From positions 806,001 to 870,000 of the forward strand of contig OZ242287.1 of the NCBI GenBank assembly GCA_965207495.1: DNA of 64,000 nucleotides. Reading direction: 5' to 3'. A model generated the notes under the pieces. The model saw only the letters and a list, made by a program, of their open reading frames with translations, had not been told where the DNA came from and ran no database searches. A program made the position numbers and the translations under genes. The number at the start of each line of letters is the position of its first letter. Position 1 is the first letter of the stretch. Shown here piece after piece: positions 1 through 7,466 of the stretch. This DNA comes from Bin5 sp965207495 (GTDB lineage: Bacteria; Chloroflexota; Anaerolineae; Caldilineales; Caldilineaceae).

Positions 1-2
1 CG

Positions 3-188
3 TTTCTGACCATCTACCTGATGCAACTCGCTTGGCCTGAATTTGGCTCTCGTGAAAGTCGTTCCTTCCGGCTCGTACACTCTTTCCTCATCTATTGGAG
101 TACCGGATTTATTATGTTTCCGTTCTTTAACCCCTACGAGCCATCTTACCGATATTTCTTTAAGGGCGGCAGGGACAAAAAGCATTAG
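3..188 (+). CDS. C-terminal end of a membrane protein, cut by the window edge
   Basis: An open frame enters from the left edge and ends at TAG 186-188, giving 61 residues beginning FLTIYLMQLAWPEF and ending in a basic tail (FKGGRDKKH). It contains two hydrophobic stretches (FLTIYLMQLAW and LIYWSTGFIMFPFF), so it is probably the end of a small integral membrane protein. The start lies outside the window. No family is recognised. It fits the run of small membrane proteins that follows. Confidence 0.5.
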   Translation, partial: FLTIYLMQLAWPEFGSRESRSFRLVHSFLIYWSTGFIMFPFFNPYEPSYRYFFKGGRDKKH

Positions 189-538
189 GTCCCGTTGACG
201 TTTGTTGGGTTCTGTCAGGCCGCCGCACTTCCGGCATGAAGCATTTTGACCAACGCGAAGCGTTCAATCTTACCGGCCGGGCCAAACGGTTGCGGCACGT
301 CTTCCTTCCTTGACGCGCTACACGCATGGCGTGAGTCAAGATCAAATCGTAGGCTGAATTGAGAAGTTGATTACCACGCTAAAGGGTATTCGCAAAGCGC
401 TTCGGCTCAATCTTGGCAGAATCAGGTGGACGTACAATTTTATGACTATGTTATCGAGAGTCAAGTTTTGCGTAGGCGCAGAATAATACGAGGCTCGCGA
501 CTGGCGGCAGCCACCGTCAGCTACAGTCCGACCCAAGA

Positions 539-682
539 CTATGAAGAAAACAAGAGCACGTAGATCGTAGGGAAAAAAACATAATAGAGGATAAATCCAA
601 AAAAGAGAATCCCGATAATGCAGGTGACGACATAGCCGATGGTGATTCCATGCTTTTCTGACTTTCCATTTTCCTCTTGCAT
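539..682 (-). CDS. Small single-span membrane protein (47 aa)
   Basis: ATG at 682 (minus strand) follows AAAGGAG at normal spacing, a strong ribosome binding site that fixes this frame over a longer overlapping one. The protein starts MQEENGKSEKHG, then has a continuous hydrophobic segment from about residue 13 to 45 (GYVVTCIIGILFFGFILYYV) and stops. This could be one or two short membrane spans. Copy R1 of the dispersed TATATAA repeat lies just upstream in the same orientation, so that repeat may hold its promoter. No family is recognised. Confidence 0.6.
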   Translation of the reverse strand: MQEENGKSEKHGITIGYVVTCIIGILFFGFILYYVFFPTIYVLLFSS

Positions 683-700
683 CCCTATTCACTCCTTTTC

Positions 701-730
701 CATTGGGGATTATATACTTTAGTAGCCAAG
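701..730 (-). repeat. Dispersed repeat R1 (GGCTACTAAAGTATATAA type)
   Basis: Read on the minus strand this is cttggctactaaagtata followed by taatccccaatg. The same core recurs at 1553-1595, 3241-3290 and 4497-4545. It sits about 20 bases upstream of the ribosome binding site of the 47-residue gene. Confidence 0.7.
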
Positions 731-789
731 ACTAGGGATGGACAACGGTAGCAGGAATAGGGTCATGATCTCAAGCGGAGTGCAGTTAG

Positions 790-915
790 GTGCCCGATAG
801 GGGTTTGAAGAGGTGTAAAATCGAAGATCAGACTAAATACCGGACACGGGAAAAGGTTCGGCGGACTCTTTGGAAGGATAAAGACGCGTTCAACGACTTC
901 ATTCGTCTTGCCTAA
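790..915 (+). CDS. Possible tiny basic protein (41 aa)
   Basis: GTG at 790 is preceded by GCGGAG about ten bases upstream. The frame encodes a lysine/arginine-rich peptide (MPDRGLKRCKIEDQTK... ending WKDKDAFNDFIRLA) with coding-like composition. There is no recognised family and no supporting homologue. It could be a chance frame. Confidence 0.3.
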   Translation: MPDRGLKRCKIEDQTKYRTREKVRRTLWKDKDAFNDFIRLA

Positions 916-964
916 CGCAATTTCCAGATCGCAAATTGACTCTTTGAAAGACTGAGAACATCAA

Positions 965-1233
965 TTATCCATTGTGAGTCTGATCCGACTGGTGCTGTTG
1001 TTCAGATTTCTGTGGTGGTTGTGACTCTGTAGGCTCTTCTGGCTTGGATGCTTCAGACTGCGTTGAGAGAGATGTAGGGTAATCAGGCCCTCTATCTGGC
1101 GTCAAACTTGCGGGCTGGCGGACGAACTACATCTTCCATGCGACGTGGGAATGTGTAGATCATCCCAGAGAACACCATACCGTTCAGTGTAACCCTGTGG
1201 AGTATAGTCACAACCCGGGAGCTGATTGATCAC
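965..1233 (-). pseudogene. Coding-like remnant in two frames
   Basis: On the minus strand a frame from GTG 1233 reads INQLPGCDYTPQGYTERY and GVLWDDLHIPTS before a stop. A second frame reads RGPDYPTSLSTQSEASKPEE followed by a Pro/Glu/Gln-rich tail that ends at 965. Both stretches look coding but lie in different frames, so the simplest reading is a small gene broken by a frameshift. A sequencing error or two overlapping small genes cannot be excluded. Confidence 0.25.
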
Positions 1234-1331
1234 GGCTCCGGGTAGCGGTTAACAAGAGCAAGAGCCTAGGCGTGAATGTCGGCCCAGGCTTTTGTCAAAA
1301 CCTGTAGGGCTGAACAAAGAGGGGGCGTACG

Positions 1332-1487
1332 ATGGAGCCAGAACTTACGCAGGGCATGAAGGATTTCGCCATTTTTATGGAACTGTACGTAGAGCCGACC
1401 TTTGCGTTCTTCTACTACTTCGGCGTTGCAGTTATGGGCCTGCTCAACTTTCTGAGTTATGTCGTGACGTTTCTTGCGGGTATGTGA
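1332..1487 (+). CDS. Small membrane protein (51 aa)
   Basis: ATG at 1332 follows GAGGGGG at about seven bases. The product begins MEPELTQGMKDFAIFMELYV. It has two closely spaced hydrophobic stretches (FAFFYYFGVAVMGLL and FLSYVVTFLAGM), so it is probably one or two membrane helices with a short acidic N-terminus. No family is recognised. It is another member of the small-protein cluster in the first 5 kb. Confidence 0.5.
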   Translation: MEPELTQGMKDFAIFMELYVEPTFAFFYYFGVAVMGLLNFLSYVVTFLAGM

Positions 1488-1552
1488 GGAGCCTGAAATG
1501 AGACCTGTTCGGGAATTTTGAGGAATTTTGTATCAAGTTACAAAAAGCCCAG

Positions 1553-1595
1553 TTTTGGCTACTAAAGTATATAAGCCCCACTTTAGTCACATTGG
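1553..1595 (+). repeat. Dispersed repeat R2, with inverted arms
   Basis: ttttggctactaaagtata, then taagccccactttagtcac, then attgg. The arms ACTAAAGT and ACTTTAGT form a perfect 8-base inverted repeat around ATATAAGCCCC. It is followed immediately by GGAGA and an ATG opening a 19-codon frame (MKKKEMGLMTDFAPAHLFT). Confidence 0.7.
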
Positions 1596-1658
1596 AGAAT
1601 GAAAAAGAAAGAAATGGGACTTATGACAGATTTTGCCCCAGCCCATCTTTTCACATGA

Positions 1659-2018
1659 TTAGCGTGGATGATGCTTGCCGTCGTTCGTTACGTTGTGCTG
1701 CGGATTCCGTCCATTGTTCTGCCGGAACGACTTCAACTTTTCTTTTTCTACTCTCTCAGCTTTAGACCGGAACGTGGGGCGTGTTTCCACAACAAGACGG
1801 TCTCCAGACCCCAGTTTGCCCGATTTCTTGTGTTGACCCGCCCTGCGGGACGGGTTATTGGTGGTGCCGATGTACTTGGTTTGCCCATCGGCCCCCTTAA
1901 TAGAATACTGAACGGACTTGCCGTTCTTGACTTTGCCTTTTTTCCGACTCGAACTGGTGCTTCCAGTGGACGACCGGCCTCTCCTAGAGCCTCTGCCCTT
2001 ACTGAATCCTCTTGTCAT
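1659..2018 (-). CDS. Stand-alone GIY-YIG domain protein (119 aa)
   Basis: The first 35 residues are a Ser/Gly/Arg/Lys-rich linker. Residues about 36-110 match the GIY-YIG nuclease fold: VQYSIKGADGQTKYIGTTNN stands where families usually have a GIY...YIG pair, followed by PSRRAGQHKKSG and a downstream Glu-rich helix (KAERVEKEKLKSF). The first motif is YSI rather than GIY; the second (YIG) and the following Arg are present. GIY-YIG domains cut DNA in homing enzymes, repair enzymes and transposons. The role here is unknown, and the basic N-terminus could bind nucleic acid. Confidence 0.65.
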   Translation of the reverse strand: MTRGFSKGRGSRRGRSSTGSTSSSRKKGKVKNGKSVQYSIKGADGQTKYIGTTNNPSRRAGQHKKSGKLGSGDRLVVETRPTFRSKAERVEKEKLKSFRQNNGRNPQHNVTNDGKHHPR

Positions 2019-2163
2019 GCTTTTCTTCCTTGTGCGGTTGGGGTAGAGTCCGATGTAAGTCCTTATCCAAAGGTCTATCCCCGCGTGTGCGGGCGAGAGT
2101 GCGAGCAGTCATTAGCTGTCGATGTTTATTTTTTCAAGAAACTCTATGATTAGCCTTAAGGTG

Positions 2164-2382
2164 TCAGTCATCCGGCTTGTTGATTTTCAGTTGGCCGAGA
2201 GCGAGAGCGACAAAAAATGTCATGCACCACCATGTTATAAGCCGCCGTAAGAATTCTGCGGTATCCTTTGACAATGCCTGGGGCATGAAGGGTTCCAGTA
2301 AGAAAATGACCACGAGTCCAATCGTACCTCCTAGTCCGACGTACAAGGCCGTGGGCTTCTTGGAAAGTTGCTTTCTCATCAT
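2164..2382 (-). CDS. Two-helix membrane protein (72 aa)
   Basis: The start is placed at MMRKQLSKKPTALY because AGGAG lies about seven bases before it; a longer upstream extension is possible. Two hydrophobic segments follow (YVGLGGTIGLVVIFLLEPF and ITWWCMTFFVALALGQL), with a basic N-terminus and an ending KINKPDD. This suggests a small inner-membrane protein with both ends in the cytoplasm. No family is recognised. Confidence 0.6.
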   Translation of the reverse strand: MMRKQLSKKPTALYVGLGGTIGLVVIFLLEPFMPQALSKDTAEFLRRLITWWCMTFFVALALGQLKINKPDD

Positions 2383-2566
2383 TCTTTCTCCTATCTGCTG
2401 AGTCAAAACAAAGAACGAGGAGCGCGCCGCGTGACCTGCCCCCGATGTTTGCACCACCTGTTATGTTAGTCCGACAAGCACGGGGACAGGGTCGGCAGAC
2501 AAGAGGGCCTCAGGCGCCGGCGGCCGGTCAGTGGTCTAGTCTTTGGGGCCAACCATAAGTGGAAAG

Positions 2567-2995
2567 ATGGGGGGTGCGATGGCTGGTTCTGTTTTGTCAA
2601 TCCTGGTGTTCATCTTCACCGCTTCTGTGTTGGGAGTGTTTTTTGTTATGGTTTTTGAAGAAATCCACTCCGCGAACAAAGAGAGGGTGCGTTTCAACGT
2701 CATGGTGGGGTTTGTGCCGCTGTCGCTGTTTGGCTTGCAGTTCATGAGTGTGCTGAGGCACTACTTGGTCGATTCTCCGGGCTTAATGGTGGTCATGATG
2801 GTCATGTTGTTGGCAATGATGGGGTTTGCCACTGGCATCGGATGCATGATGAGTTTGCGCACATGGGTGGAGCGTTCGGTGCCGGACAATACACAGTGGG
2901 GTTTGTGGATGTCGTTTTATGTGTGTGCTGGAGTAGGGATTCCCCTGTTGTGCATGGTGAGCATCACGATCATCCTTTTTGGTGTAGCGCATTAA
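2567..2995 (+). CDS. Polytopic membrane protein (about 142 aa)
   Basis: Four hydrophobic segments are visible: SVLSILVFIFTASVLGVFF, VMVGFVPLSLFGLQFM, LMVVMMVMLLAMMGFATGIG and WMSFYVCAGVGIPLL. The start could be ATG 2567, ATG 2579 (just after GGGGGG) or TTG 2543; the hydrophobic core is the same for each. Base composition is lower in GC than the window average. A strong hairpin (3060-3087) follows the gene. No family is recognised. Confidence 0.6.
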   Translation: MGGAMAGSVLSILVFIFTASVLGVFFVMVFEEIHSANKERVRFNVMVGFVPLSLFGLQFMSVLRHYLVDSPGLMVVMMVMLLAMMGFATGIGCMMSLRTWVERSVPDNTQWGLWMSFYVCAGVGIPLLCMVSITIILFGVAH

Positions 2996-3059
2996 GAGGG
3001 GTCTGGATTCCGTCAGGGTGGTGGCGGGCTCTATTGTGGTTGTGGGGCGAATGAGGGCA

Positions 3060-3087
3060 AAGGCGAGACCGTAAATGGTCTCGCCTT
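3060..3087 (+). terminator. Perfect stem-loop after the membrane protein gene
   Basis: AAGGCGAGACC, loop GTAAAT, then GGTCTCGCCTT: an 11-base perfect stem followed by CGTTG. It lies 65 bases after the stop of the preceding gene. There is no long T run, so termination may be weak or Rho-assisted. Confidence 0.6.
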
Positions 3088-3240
3088 CGTTGATGGCGGT
3101 TTAGGCTTGCCGTCTTCTAAGAAGCCCCGGCCTGGCATCCTTTCCTGCTCCCGACAATGGGAAGGCGGCCGGGTTTATCAATTGAACCCCTAACTACCAA
3201 TTGCCTTTCCTTTCTTGGAATTCGTTCATTTTTTCTATTT

Positions 3241-3290
3241 CCCTCCCTAATGTGACTAAAGTGGGGCTTATATACTTTAGTAGCCAAGCC
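3241..3290 (-). repeat. Dispersed repeat R3, with inverted arms
   Basis: Read on the minus strand: ggcttggctactaaagtata, then taagccccactttagtcac, then attaggg. This is nearly identical to R2 over about 40 bases, including both inverted arms. AGGGAGGG and an ATG opening an 11-codon frame (MNEFQERKGNW) follow on the minus strand. Confidence 0.7.
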
Positions 3291-3592
3291 CTTGCCTGTC
3301 GTTTTCTCATTCGTCAAATGGGCCGGGAGCTATCCAGTGGTCTATGAGCCACCCGTTGCTTATTTTCACGAGCCAAGAGTATAGGCGTCGCCAAAGCACT
3401 TTGAAACCTTTTTTAATTTTGCCAACATAATCTACCTCGTTTCGTATTCGAGTGATTTGGCGAGGCATTGGCGTGGTGGCTACAGTCTTCTATTGGTGGC
3501 TTATGTGGATGTGGAAGCGGGCTGATAAGGAGTAGTGCCGCATAATATGTTCCCGTGTCGTTTCAGTATTCAGTCAAGAACGAGAGGTGGAT

Positions 3593-3829
3593 ATGGATAA
3601 CGAACGAATCCTCATAAAGACATCTTTGATTGCCGGGACGGTCTTGATTATTCTTGCGATTGGCATGGTCCTTTTCCCTCGCGTTCTAGGTTGGCTCGTT
3701 ATACTCGACATACTTATTATATTGCTAGTTTTTGGCGTGGTGGATCTAGTCGTAAACCGGCGGCCTAAGTGGATATGGAAGCGACTCGACAAGAACAAGG
3801 ACCGTCGCGCTGACTCTGGAATTTCATAG
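3593..3829 (+). CDS. Two-helix membrane protein (78 aa)
   Basis: ATG 3593 is chosen because AGAGGTGG lies just before it; GTG 3587 is an alternative. The protein has a short polar start (MDNERILIK), two hydrophobic segments (LIAGTVLIILAIGMVLF and LVILDILIILLVFGVVDLVV) and a strongly basic C-terminus (RRPKWIWKRLDKNKDRR). The layout suggests a hairpin with both ends in the cytoplasm. No family is recognised. Confidence 0.6.
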   Translation: MDNERILIKTSLIAGTVLIILAIGMVLFPRVLGWLVILDILIILLVFGVVDLVVNRRPKWIWKRLDKNKDRRADSGIS

Positions 3830-3925
3830 AAGGAAGACGACAAAGTTACGTGAATTTCCGGCGACAGGTGTTGGGAATTGATAGGAGCTAATATCCAAGG
3901 CAATACGCAGTTTGGGGCATAGGGT

Positions 3926-4240
3926 TTAAGGTGGTGAGTTTTGGCATCGTGTGCCGGCGCGGGTTCTGGTGTCGGTGTCGTTGATTCCTGGGTTGTCGAT
4001 ACAGGAGTTCTCGCGATGTTTGAGATATCGTCGCGGGGAGTTTTTTCCATAGAGCCACACGATTCCTTCGGCACAGTAGACACAACAGTAATTGTAGCTA
4101 GGTTCAGCGTCGCAGGCGTAGGCGAGTTCTGGGTGGTGTCTGAGAGCGTCAGGATGGTTTTGTTGATAGGCTCGTTCAATTCTGTCAGCGATTTCGTTTC
4201 GTTGCGACTGGGGTAATGGACGCGTGAGAGCGTAGAGCAC
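3926..4240 (-). CDS. Small cysteine-containing protein (104 aa)
   Basis: GTG 4240 sits six bases after AAAGGAG, a near-ideal ribosome binding site that supports the frame over opposite-strand frames covering the same bases. The central part reads RNEIADRIERAYQQNH and then AYACDAEPSYNYCCVYCAEG followed by IVWLYGKNSPRRYLKH. The CxxC and neighbouring cysteines could bind a metal. The C-terminal 30 residues are polar and low in structure. No family is recognised. Confidence 0.55.
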   Translation of the reverse strand: MLYALTRPLPQSQRNEIADRIERAYQQNHPDALRHHPELAYACDAEPSYNYCCVYCAEGIVWLYGKNSPRRYLKHRENSCIDNPGINDTDTRTRAGTRCQNSPP

Positions 4241-4496
4241 CTTGAACTCCTTTCGTTGGTGGACGAACTTGCAGGTTTCAGCCTAAAACCAAATCCGGGC
4301 CGCCATGTTCTCTGGCGACTTGGATTCGATAAGTCAGCACTTCATTCCACATCCAAATCTGGCAAGAGCCTCACTGCCATTTTTGCTGAATTTCCCACAG
4401 CTTGTTCCACTGGTCTAACAACTTGACCTTTTAACATACGCTACAACTTCTCCTTCTAACCAAGAGCTTGGAAACCCCTTAAAGCATCCGGCCCCA

Positions 4497-4545
4497 CTTT
4501 TGGCTACTTAGGTATATAAGCCCCACTAAAGTATATAATCCCCTT
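4497..4545 (+). repeat. Dispersed repeat R4, tandem form
   Basis: tttggctacttaggtatata, then agccccactaaagtatata, then atcccc. Here the core ACTNARGTATATAAKCCCC is present twice in direct repeat instead of being followed by the inverted arm seen in R2 and R3. Confidence 0.65.
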
Positions 4546-4671
4546 CCCATTAGCAAGGGCGAAGGGCGTGAGGGCGATTATGATCGCTTCGATGTCGCCG
4601 TCAAGGATGCGCTCAACAAGGTGGATTCCGAGCATGAGTCCCTCTTGGAATGCCGCCGGGCCATGCTGCCC

Positions 4672-4857
4672 TTATCTGCGACTACGGAACCGCGCGAGTA
4701 TCCACATAATGAGAGTTATCGTCACCCATCCCGTCGGAAAGCCCCCACTGAATGGAACGTGAAACGGTTCCGGCAACAAGTGGAGGACAACTGCGGCGAA
4801 TACGCCCGCAAGCCCCCACATCAACGCGAAACGCCAATCTTTAAATGACTGCAGCAT
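4672..4857 (-). CDS. Small membrane protein (61 aa)
   Basis: The product begins MLQSFKDWRFALMWGLAGVF. It has two hydrophobic segments (FALMWGLAGVFAAVVLHLL and WVTITLIMWILARF) separated by a Pro/Gly-rich turn, and ends FRSRR. Only a weak GAG precedes the start. The plus strand at 4561-4690 also has a coding-like frame (DYDRFDVAVKDALNKVDSEH) that runs into this gene and may be an older remnant. No family is recognised. Confidence 0.5.
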   Translation of the reverse strand: MLQSFKDWRFALMWGLAGVFAAVVLHLLPEPFHVPFSGGFPTGWVTITLIMWILARFRSRR

Positions 4858-5160
4858 TATCTCGATTCGTATAGATCATTTTATGCTGTGCGCGGTTTTT
4901 ACTGCCATACGGCTACGGGAACAAGACCAGAGACCTCTTTGCTATTGCCGAAAATCCCCTCTCTCAAGCGCTTGCTGGCGCGCTTCTGCCAAGACGGACT
5001 GGATTTCGGAAACGCCAATCTCGGTTTCCGGACTGTTCAATTGCTTAAACATCCCGTCAAAGGCCGTATCGCCACTCCCTCGGGCACAGACCATGCCGGT
5101 CAGCCTGGCGCCACATATCTGATCTTCACGGGCTCGCCACCCTCACTCTCAGACTAACAC

Positions 5161-5480
5161 CAGTGGTCAGTGATCAGTTAAGGTCGCTAGCTCGCAAGCT
5201 AGCCAGCTGCAGTTTACTGACCACAAACCACTAGCCTCTACAGTTAAAGGAGCCCCCGCAACGCCCCGTCCAAAACCAGTCATGCCGCGGCGCCAGCATG
5301 TGTGTGATACCGCCGCTCACCCCCCGCCGGCCCATCACGCGCCGCGATCCCAGCAACACGCCGACAACCCAGATCCCGCCTCCGCGCCGCCAACACCAAT
5401 TGTCAGTTACCAGTGGCGAGTGGCCAGTGAACTGCATCCAGCCAGTGAGCGAGCTGGAGACCGTAACTGATCACCAAATA
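5161..5480. repeat. Gene-free stretch built of CAGTGGTCAGT-type repeats
   Basis: The stretch contains cagtggtcagtgatcagtta at 5161, a GCTAGCTCGCAAGCTAGC palindrome, actgaccacaaaccactag at about 5217, gcccccgcaacgccccg at about 5251, and caccaattgtcagttacca near 5395. The same phrases recur at 5735, 11905, 13240, 38955 and 58890. I see no convincing gene. Confidence 0.6.
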
Positions 5481-5484
5481 TTGA

Positions 5485-5727
5485 TCACTGACCACTGGTA
5501 TGGGTACCTGCGGTCCGGGTACAGCTTCGCCCCAATTCGGTCGAATCCTCGAGGAAGATGACCGGGTTCTGCGGCACGCCGGGAAAACATTCCGTCCACG
5601 ACTGCACATGGCCCTCGCGGTCATTGGCGTCGACGAACCAGTCAGGTGGAATCGTGCGGTAACCGCGTTCGATGATCGTCGCGCCGGACAGGTGCAGGTC
5701 GAGAAGTTTCTCCGCAACTGTGTTCAT
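5485..5727 (-). CDS. Hypothetical protein, probably truncated (80 aa)
   Basis: The first 65 residues look like an ordinary folded protein (MNTVAEKLLDLHLSGATIIE, then RGYRTIPPDWFVDANDREGH and so on). The last 15 residues (RSCTRTAGTHTSGQ) are read from the CAGTGGTCAGT repeat, so the natural C-terminus seems to have been replaced by repeat sequence. The gene begins next to another copy of that repeat at 5735. No family is recognised. Confidence 0.5.
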   Translation of the reverse strand: MNTVAEKLLDLHLSGATIIERGYRTIPPDWFVDANDREGHVQSWTECFPGVPQNPVIFLEDSTELGRSCTRTAGTHTSGQ

Positions 5728-5896
5728 GTGTAACCCCAGTGGTCAGTTAAGGTCGCCAGCCAGCCGGCTCGCGCTGTTCTGCCGTTGCCGTTCCTGAAGT
5801 TGCCGTTGAACGGCGTGACCAGGATCCGGTCACTGCTGCCCAGGCCTGGCAGGCCTGCCCCGCCGAGCCTGGCCGCGCGGCTGCATTGTCCGAACT

Positions 5897-5925
5897 TTGA
5901 CAATACTTCTACAATGGTACAATAT
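5897..5925 (+). promoter_or_regulatory. Sigma-70-like promoter
   Basis: TTGACA at 5897-5902, then either TACAAT (5918-5923) at 15 bases or CAATAT (5920-5925) at 17 bases. About 50 bases around it are closely repeated upstream of the HEPN gene at 7411-7460. It would drive the zinc-ribbon gene. Confidence 0.55.
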
Positions 5926-5979
5926 CAACCAACATGAAAATGTCCGGACGAAATGGCTCCCATAGGGCGGGATTCAGCG

Positions 5980-6090
5980 ATGCTGATCAAAGAGCGCTGG
6001 CGGGCACTGCAGACCGAACCGCAGCCTTTCGTCTACGCAGTACTGAAGACAGACGCACACAGGAGACAGATGACATGGGCGACGACGTAA
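5980..6090 (+). CDS. Possible leader-sized ORF (36 aa)
   Basis: ATG 5980 opens a frame reading MLIKERWRALQTEPQPFVYA and ending RRQMTWATT at 6090. It overlaps the start of the zinc-ribbon gene, so it could be a translationally coupled leader. Composition looks coding, but there is no clear ribosome binding site and no known family. Confidence 0.3.
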   Translation: MLIKERWRALQTEPQPFVYAVLKTDAHRRQMTWATT

Positions 6091-6353
6091 CGCACAAGTG
6101 CGGACTATGCGGCTATGTGGGCGGCATTGAGGAAGTGAAACCGAGGCCGCCGGTATACAATTCGGCAGGCAAGGAGGTTGCCTACGTTAAGGCGAACTGT
6201 GTTGACCGGGTTGATTGCTACGACAGACAGAGTGAGCGAAATCGGGAGAGACGAATGGACCCGGAGGATCTACCCTTGAGGATCAAGGCCTTTAAGGACC
6301 GCATTAACTATATCCCGCCTGGACGGACACGTGCAGTTAAGCCTTGGCGGTAG
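6075..6353 (+). CDS. Small zinc-ribbon-like protein (92 aa)
   Basis: ATG 6075 follows AGGAG at nine bases; a longer frame from 5934 is possible but lacks a site. The protein begins MGDDVTHKCGLCGYVGGIEE. CxxC at residues 9-12 and CVDRVDC at about 43-49 form a likely four-cysteine metal site of the rubredoxin/zinc-ribbon type. The C-terminal half is charged (RNRERRMDPEDLPLRIKAFK). Such small ribbons often accompany phage or defence modules, but no specific role can be assigned. Confidence 0.6.
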   Translation: MGDDVTHKCGLCGYVGGIEEVKPRPPVYNSAGKEVAYVKANCVDRVDCYDRQSERNRERRMDPEDLPLRIKAFKDRINYIPPGRTRAVKPWR

Positions 6354-6481
6354 ATAGGCCGGGAGAAAAGAAGAGGTCCGCTTTGATTGCGGGCCGTTCC
6401 CTTTCTACCCTTGGATTGCCGGGTCTAGCTGGGCCGAGACCAGCCTTTCGGTAATCGGTACATTGACGATGCGAGGGCCAA

Positions 6482-6919
6482 ATGAGCAGATATCCAGTAA
6501 TGGTCGAGGATGACGAGGCGAAGGCGGAAAAGTTGCGGGCCCGTAAAGAGTATCTTGGATCTCGGGTTGAAGTAGAAATGAACAAGGAGTCTGAGCAGCG
6601 CGACACAGCCCTCGTGGTGCGCCTTTTAGGAGAGATGTCGGAGATCGATAAGGAACTGGAAGAGATTCGTCAGCGCAGAATCGCGAGAATAAAAGCGTCC
6701 CAATTCGAATCGAAACAACGGGCATATGCAGACGAAGAAAGACAGCGGTGGTATTCAGAGGGATATCATCATGGATTCCATGCAGGTAAAGCGGCAGCAA
6801 TATCGGAAGCGGGCGAGCAAGAGGAACTCGAAGCGAAAAGCGGTATGGGCTGCTGGGGCTGGGTTATTGCGATAGGGGTCGTGTTTATCATTGTCGCCAT
6901 CGCGGCTGGAGGAGGGTAG
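6482..6919 (+). CDS. Coiled-coil protein with C-terminal membrane anchor (145 aa)
   Basis: Residues about 10-90 are charged and helical (EAKAEKLRARKEYL, MSEIDKELEEIRQRRIARIK), consistent with a coiled coil. A Gly/His-rich segment follows (YSEGYHHGFHAGKAAA). The last 22 residues are a single hydrophobic helix (WGWVIAIGVVFIIVAIAAG). The likely topology is a tail-anchored cytoplasmic protein. No family is recognised; the spacing suggests it could be co-expressed with the zinc-ribbon gene. Confidence 0.6.
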   Translation: MSRYPVMVEDDEAKAEKLRARKEYLGSRVEVEMNKESEQRDTALVVRLLGEMSEIDKELEEIRQRRIARIKASQFESKQRAYADEERQRWYSEGYHHGFHAGKAAAISEAGEQEELEAKSGMGCWGWVIAIGVVFIIVAIAAGGG

Positions 6920-7084
6920 GGGGATGCATGCGCCTTTAGGCGAGCGTACAGGGCACCGCACCTGGCAGGCCCGCTCCGGCCCCGCCCGCCAGCGCGCGCA
7001 GACCAGCTCACCGGCTACCCTCTCGCTCTCGGCCGCGGCCATCTTCAAGGGCAATCAATTTCACTAAGGCAGCCAGAGACACAG

Positions 7085-7366
7085 CATCAATGGCCCTCTG
7101 GCCACCGCGTCGAAGACACCGGCAGATACGTCGACACCAAAAGCGCACAAAGGCTGACCCTCCAACGAGGACGGACCTTCCCCAGAGACACCAAAAACAG
7201 GCCCACGTCATGGTCCCTCCTGCCACCGAACAGAAACGACTTCTCCTACGAACTGCGAAGCTGCATCGGCCCCGTCCTGATCATACTTTTCTGCATCACC
7301 CTGCTTGCCGCCTCCGTCTACTACGCAACCGTCCTAAACCCCGGACGTCGCCCCGACATTTGGTGA
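7085..7366 (+). CDS. YjzC-like protein with a C-terminal membrane helix, start unclear
   Basis: A frame ending at TGA 7364-7366 reads SGHRVEDTGRYVDTKSAQ, then LTLQRGRTFPRDTKNRPTSW. This recalls the small YjzC-type fold (Gly-Arg/Ile-Tyr followed by a strand and a 'G..FP' turn). A membrane helix follows (GPVLIILFCITLLAASVYYA). The frame stays open upstream and no start codon with a ribosome binding site is visible, so the N-terminus may be broken. The family assignment is by eye only. Confidence 0.4.
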   Translation, partial: HQWPSGHRVEDTGRYVDTKSAQRLTLQRGRTFPRDTKNRPTSWSLLPPNRNDFSYELRSCIGPVLIILFCITLLAASVYYATVLNPGRRPDIW

Positions 7367-7410
7367 TCAGATATGCAATCCCCGCCCGCCAGCGCCGTTC
7401 GTTCGCCTTT

Positions 7411-7460
7411 TCCGAACTTTCCCAATACTCTTACACTGGCACAATAGCAACCAACAATGG
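7411..7460 (+). promoter_or_regulatory. Promoter region duplicated from 5890-5935
   Basis: cgaactttcccaatactctt and then acactggcacaatagcaacc match the region at 5891-5932 (cgaactttgacaatacttct and acaatggtacaatatcaacc) at about 80 percent of positions. The -35 is weaker here (TTTCCC instead of TTGACA). Confidence 0.5.
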
Positions 7461-7466
7461 GGAAAG

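Noticed and set aside
701..4545. Integron attC sites
   Set aside because: The four repeats lack the paired core sites of attC elements, genes between them point in both directions, and no integron integrase is seen.
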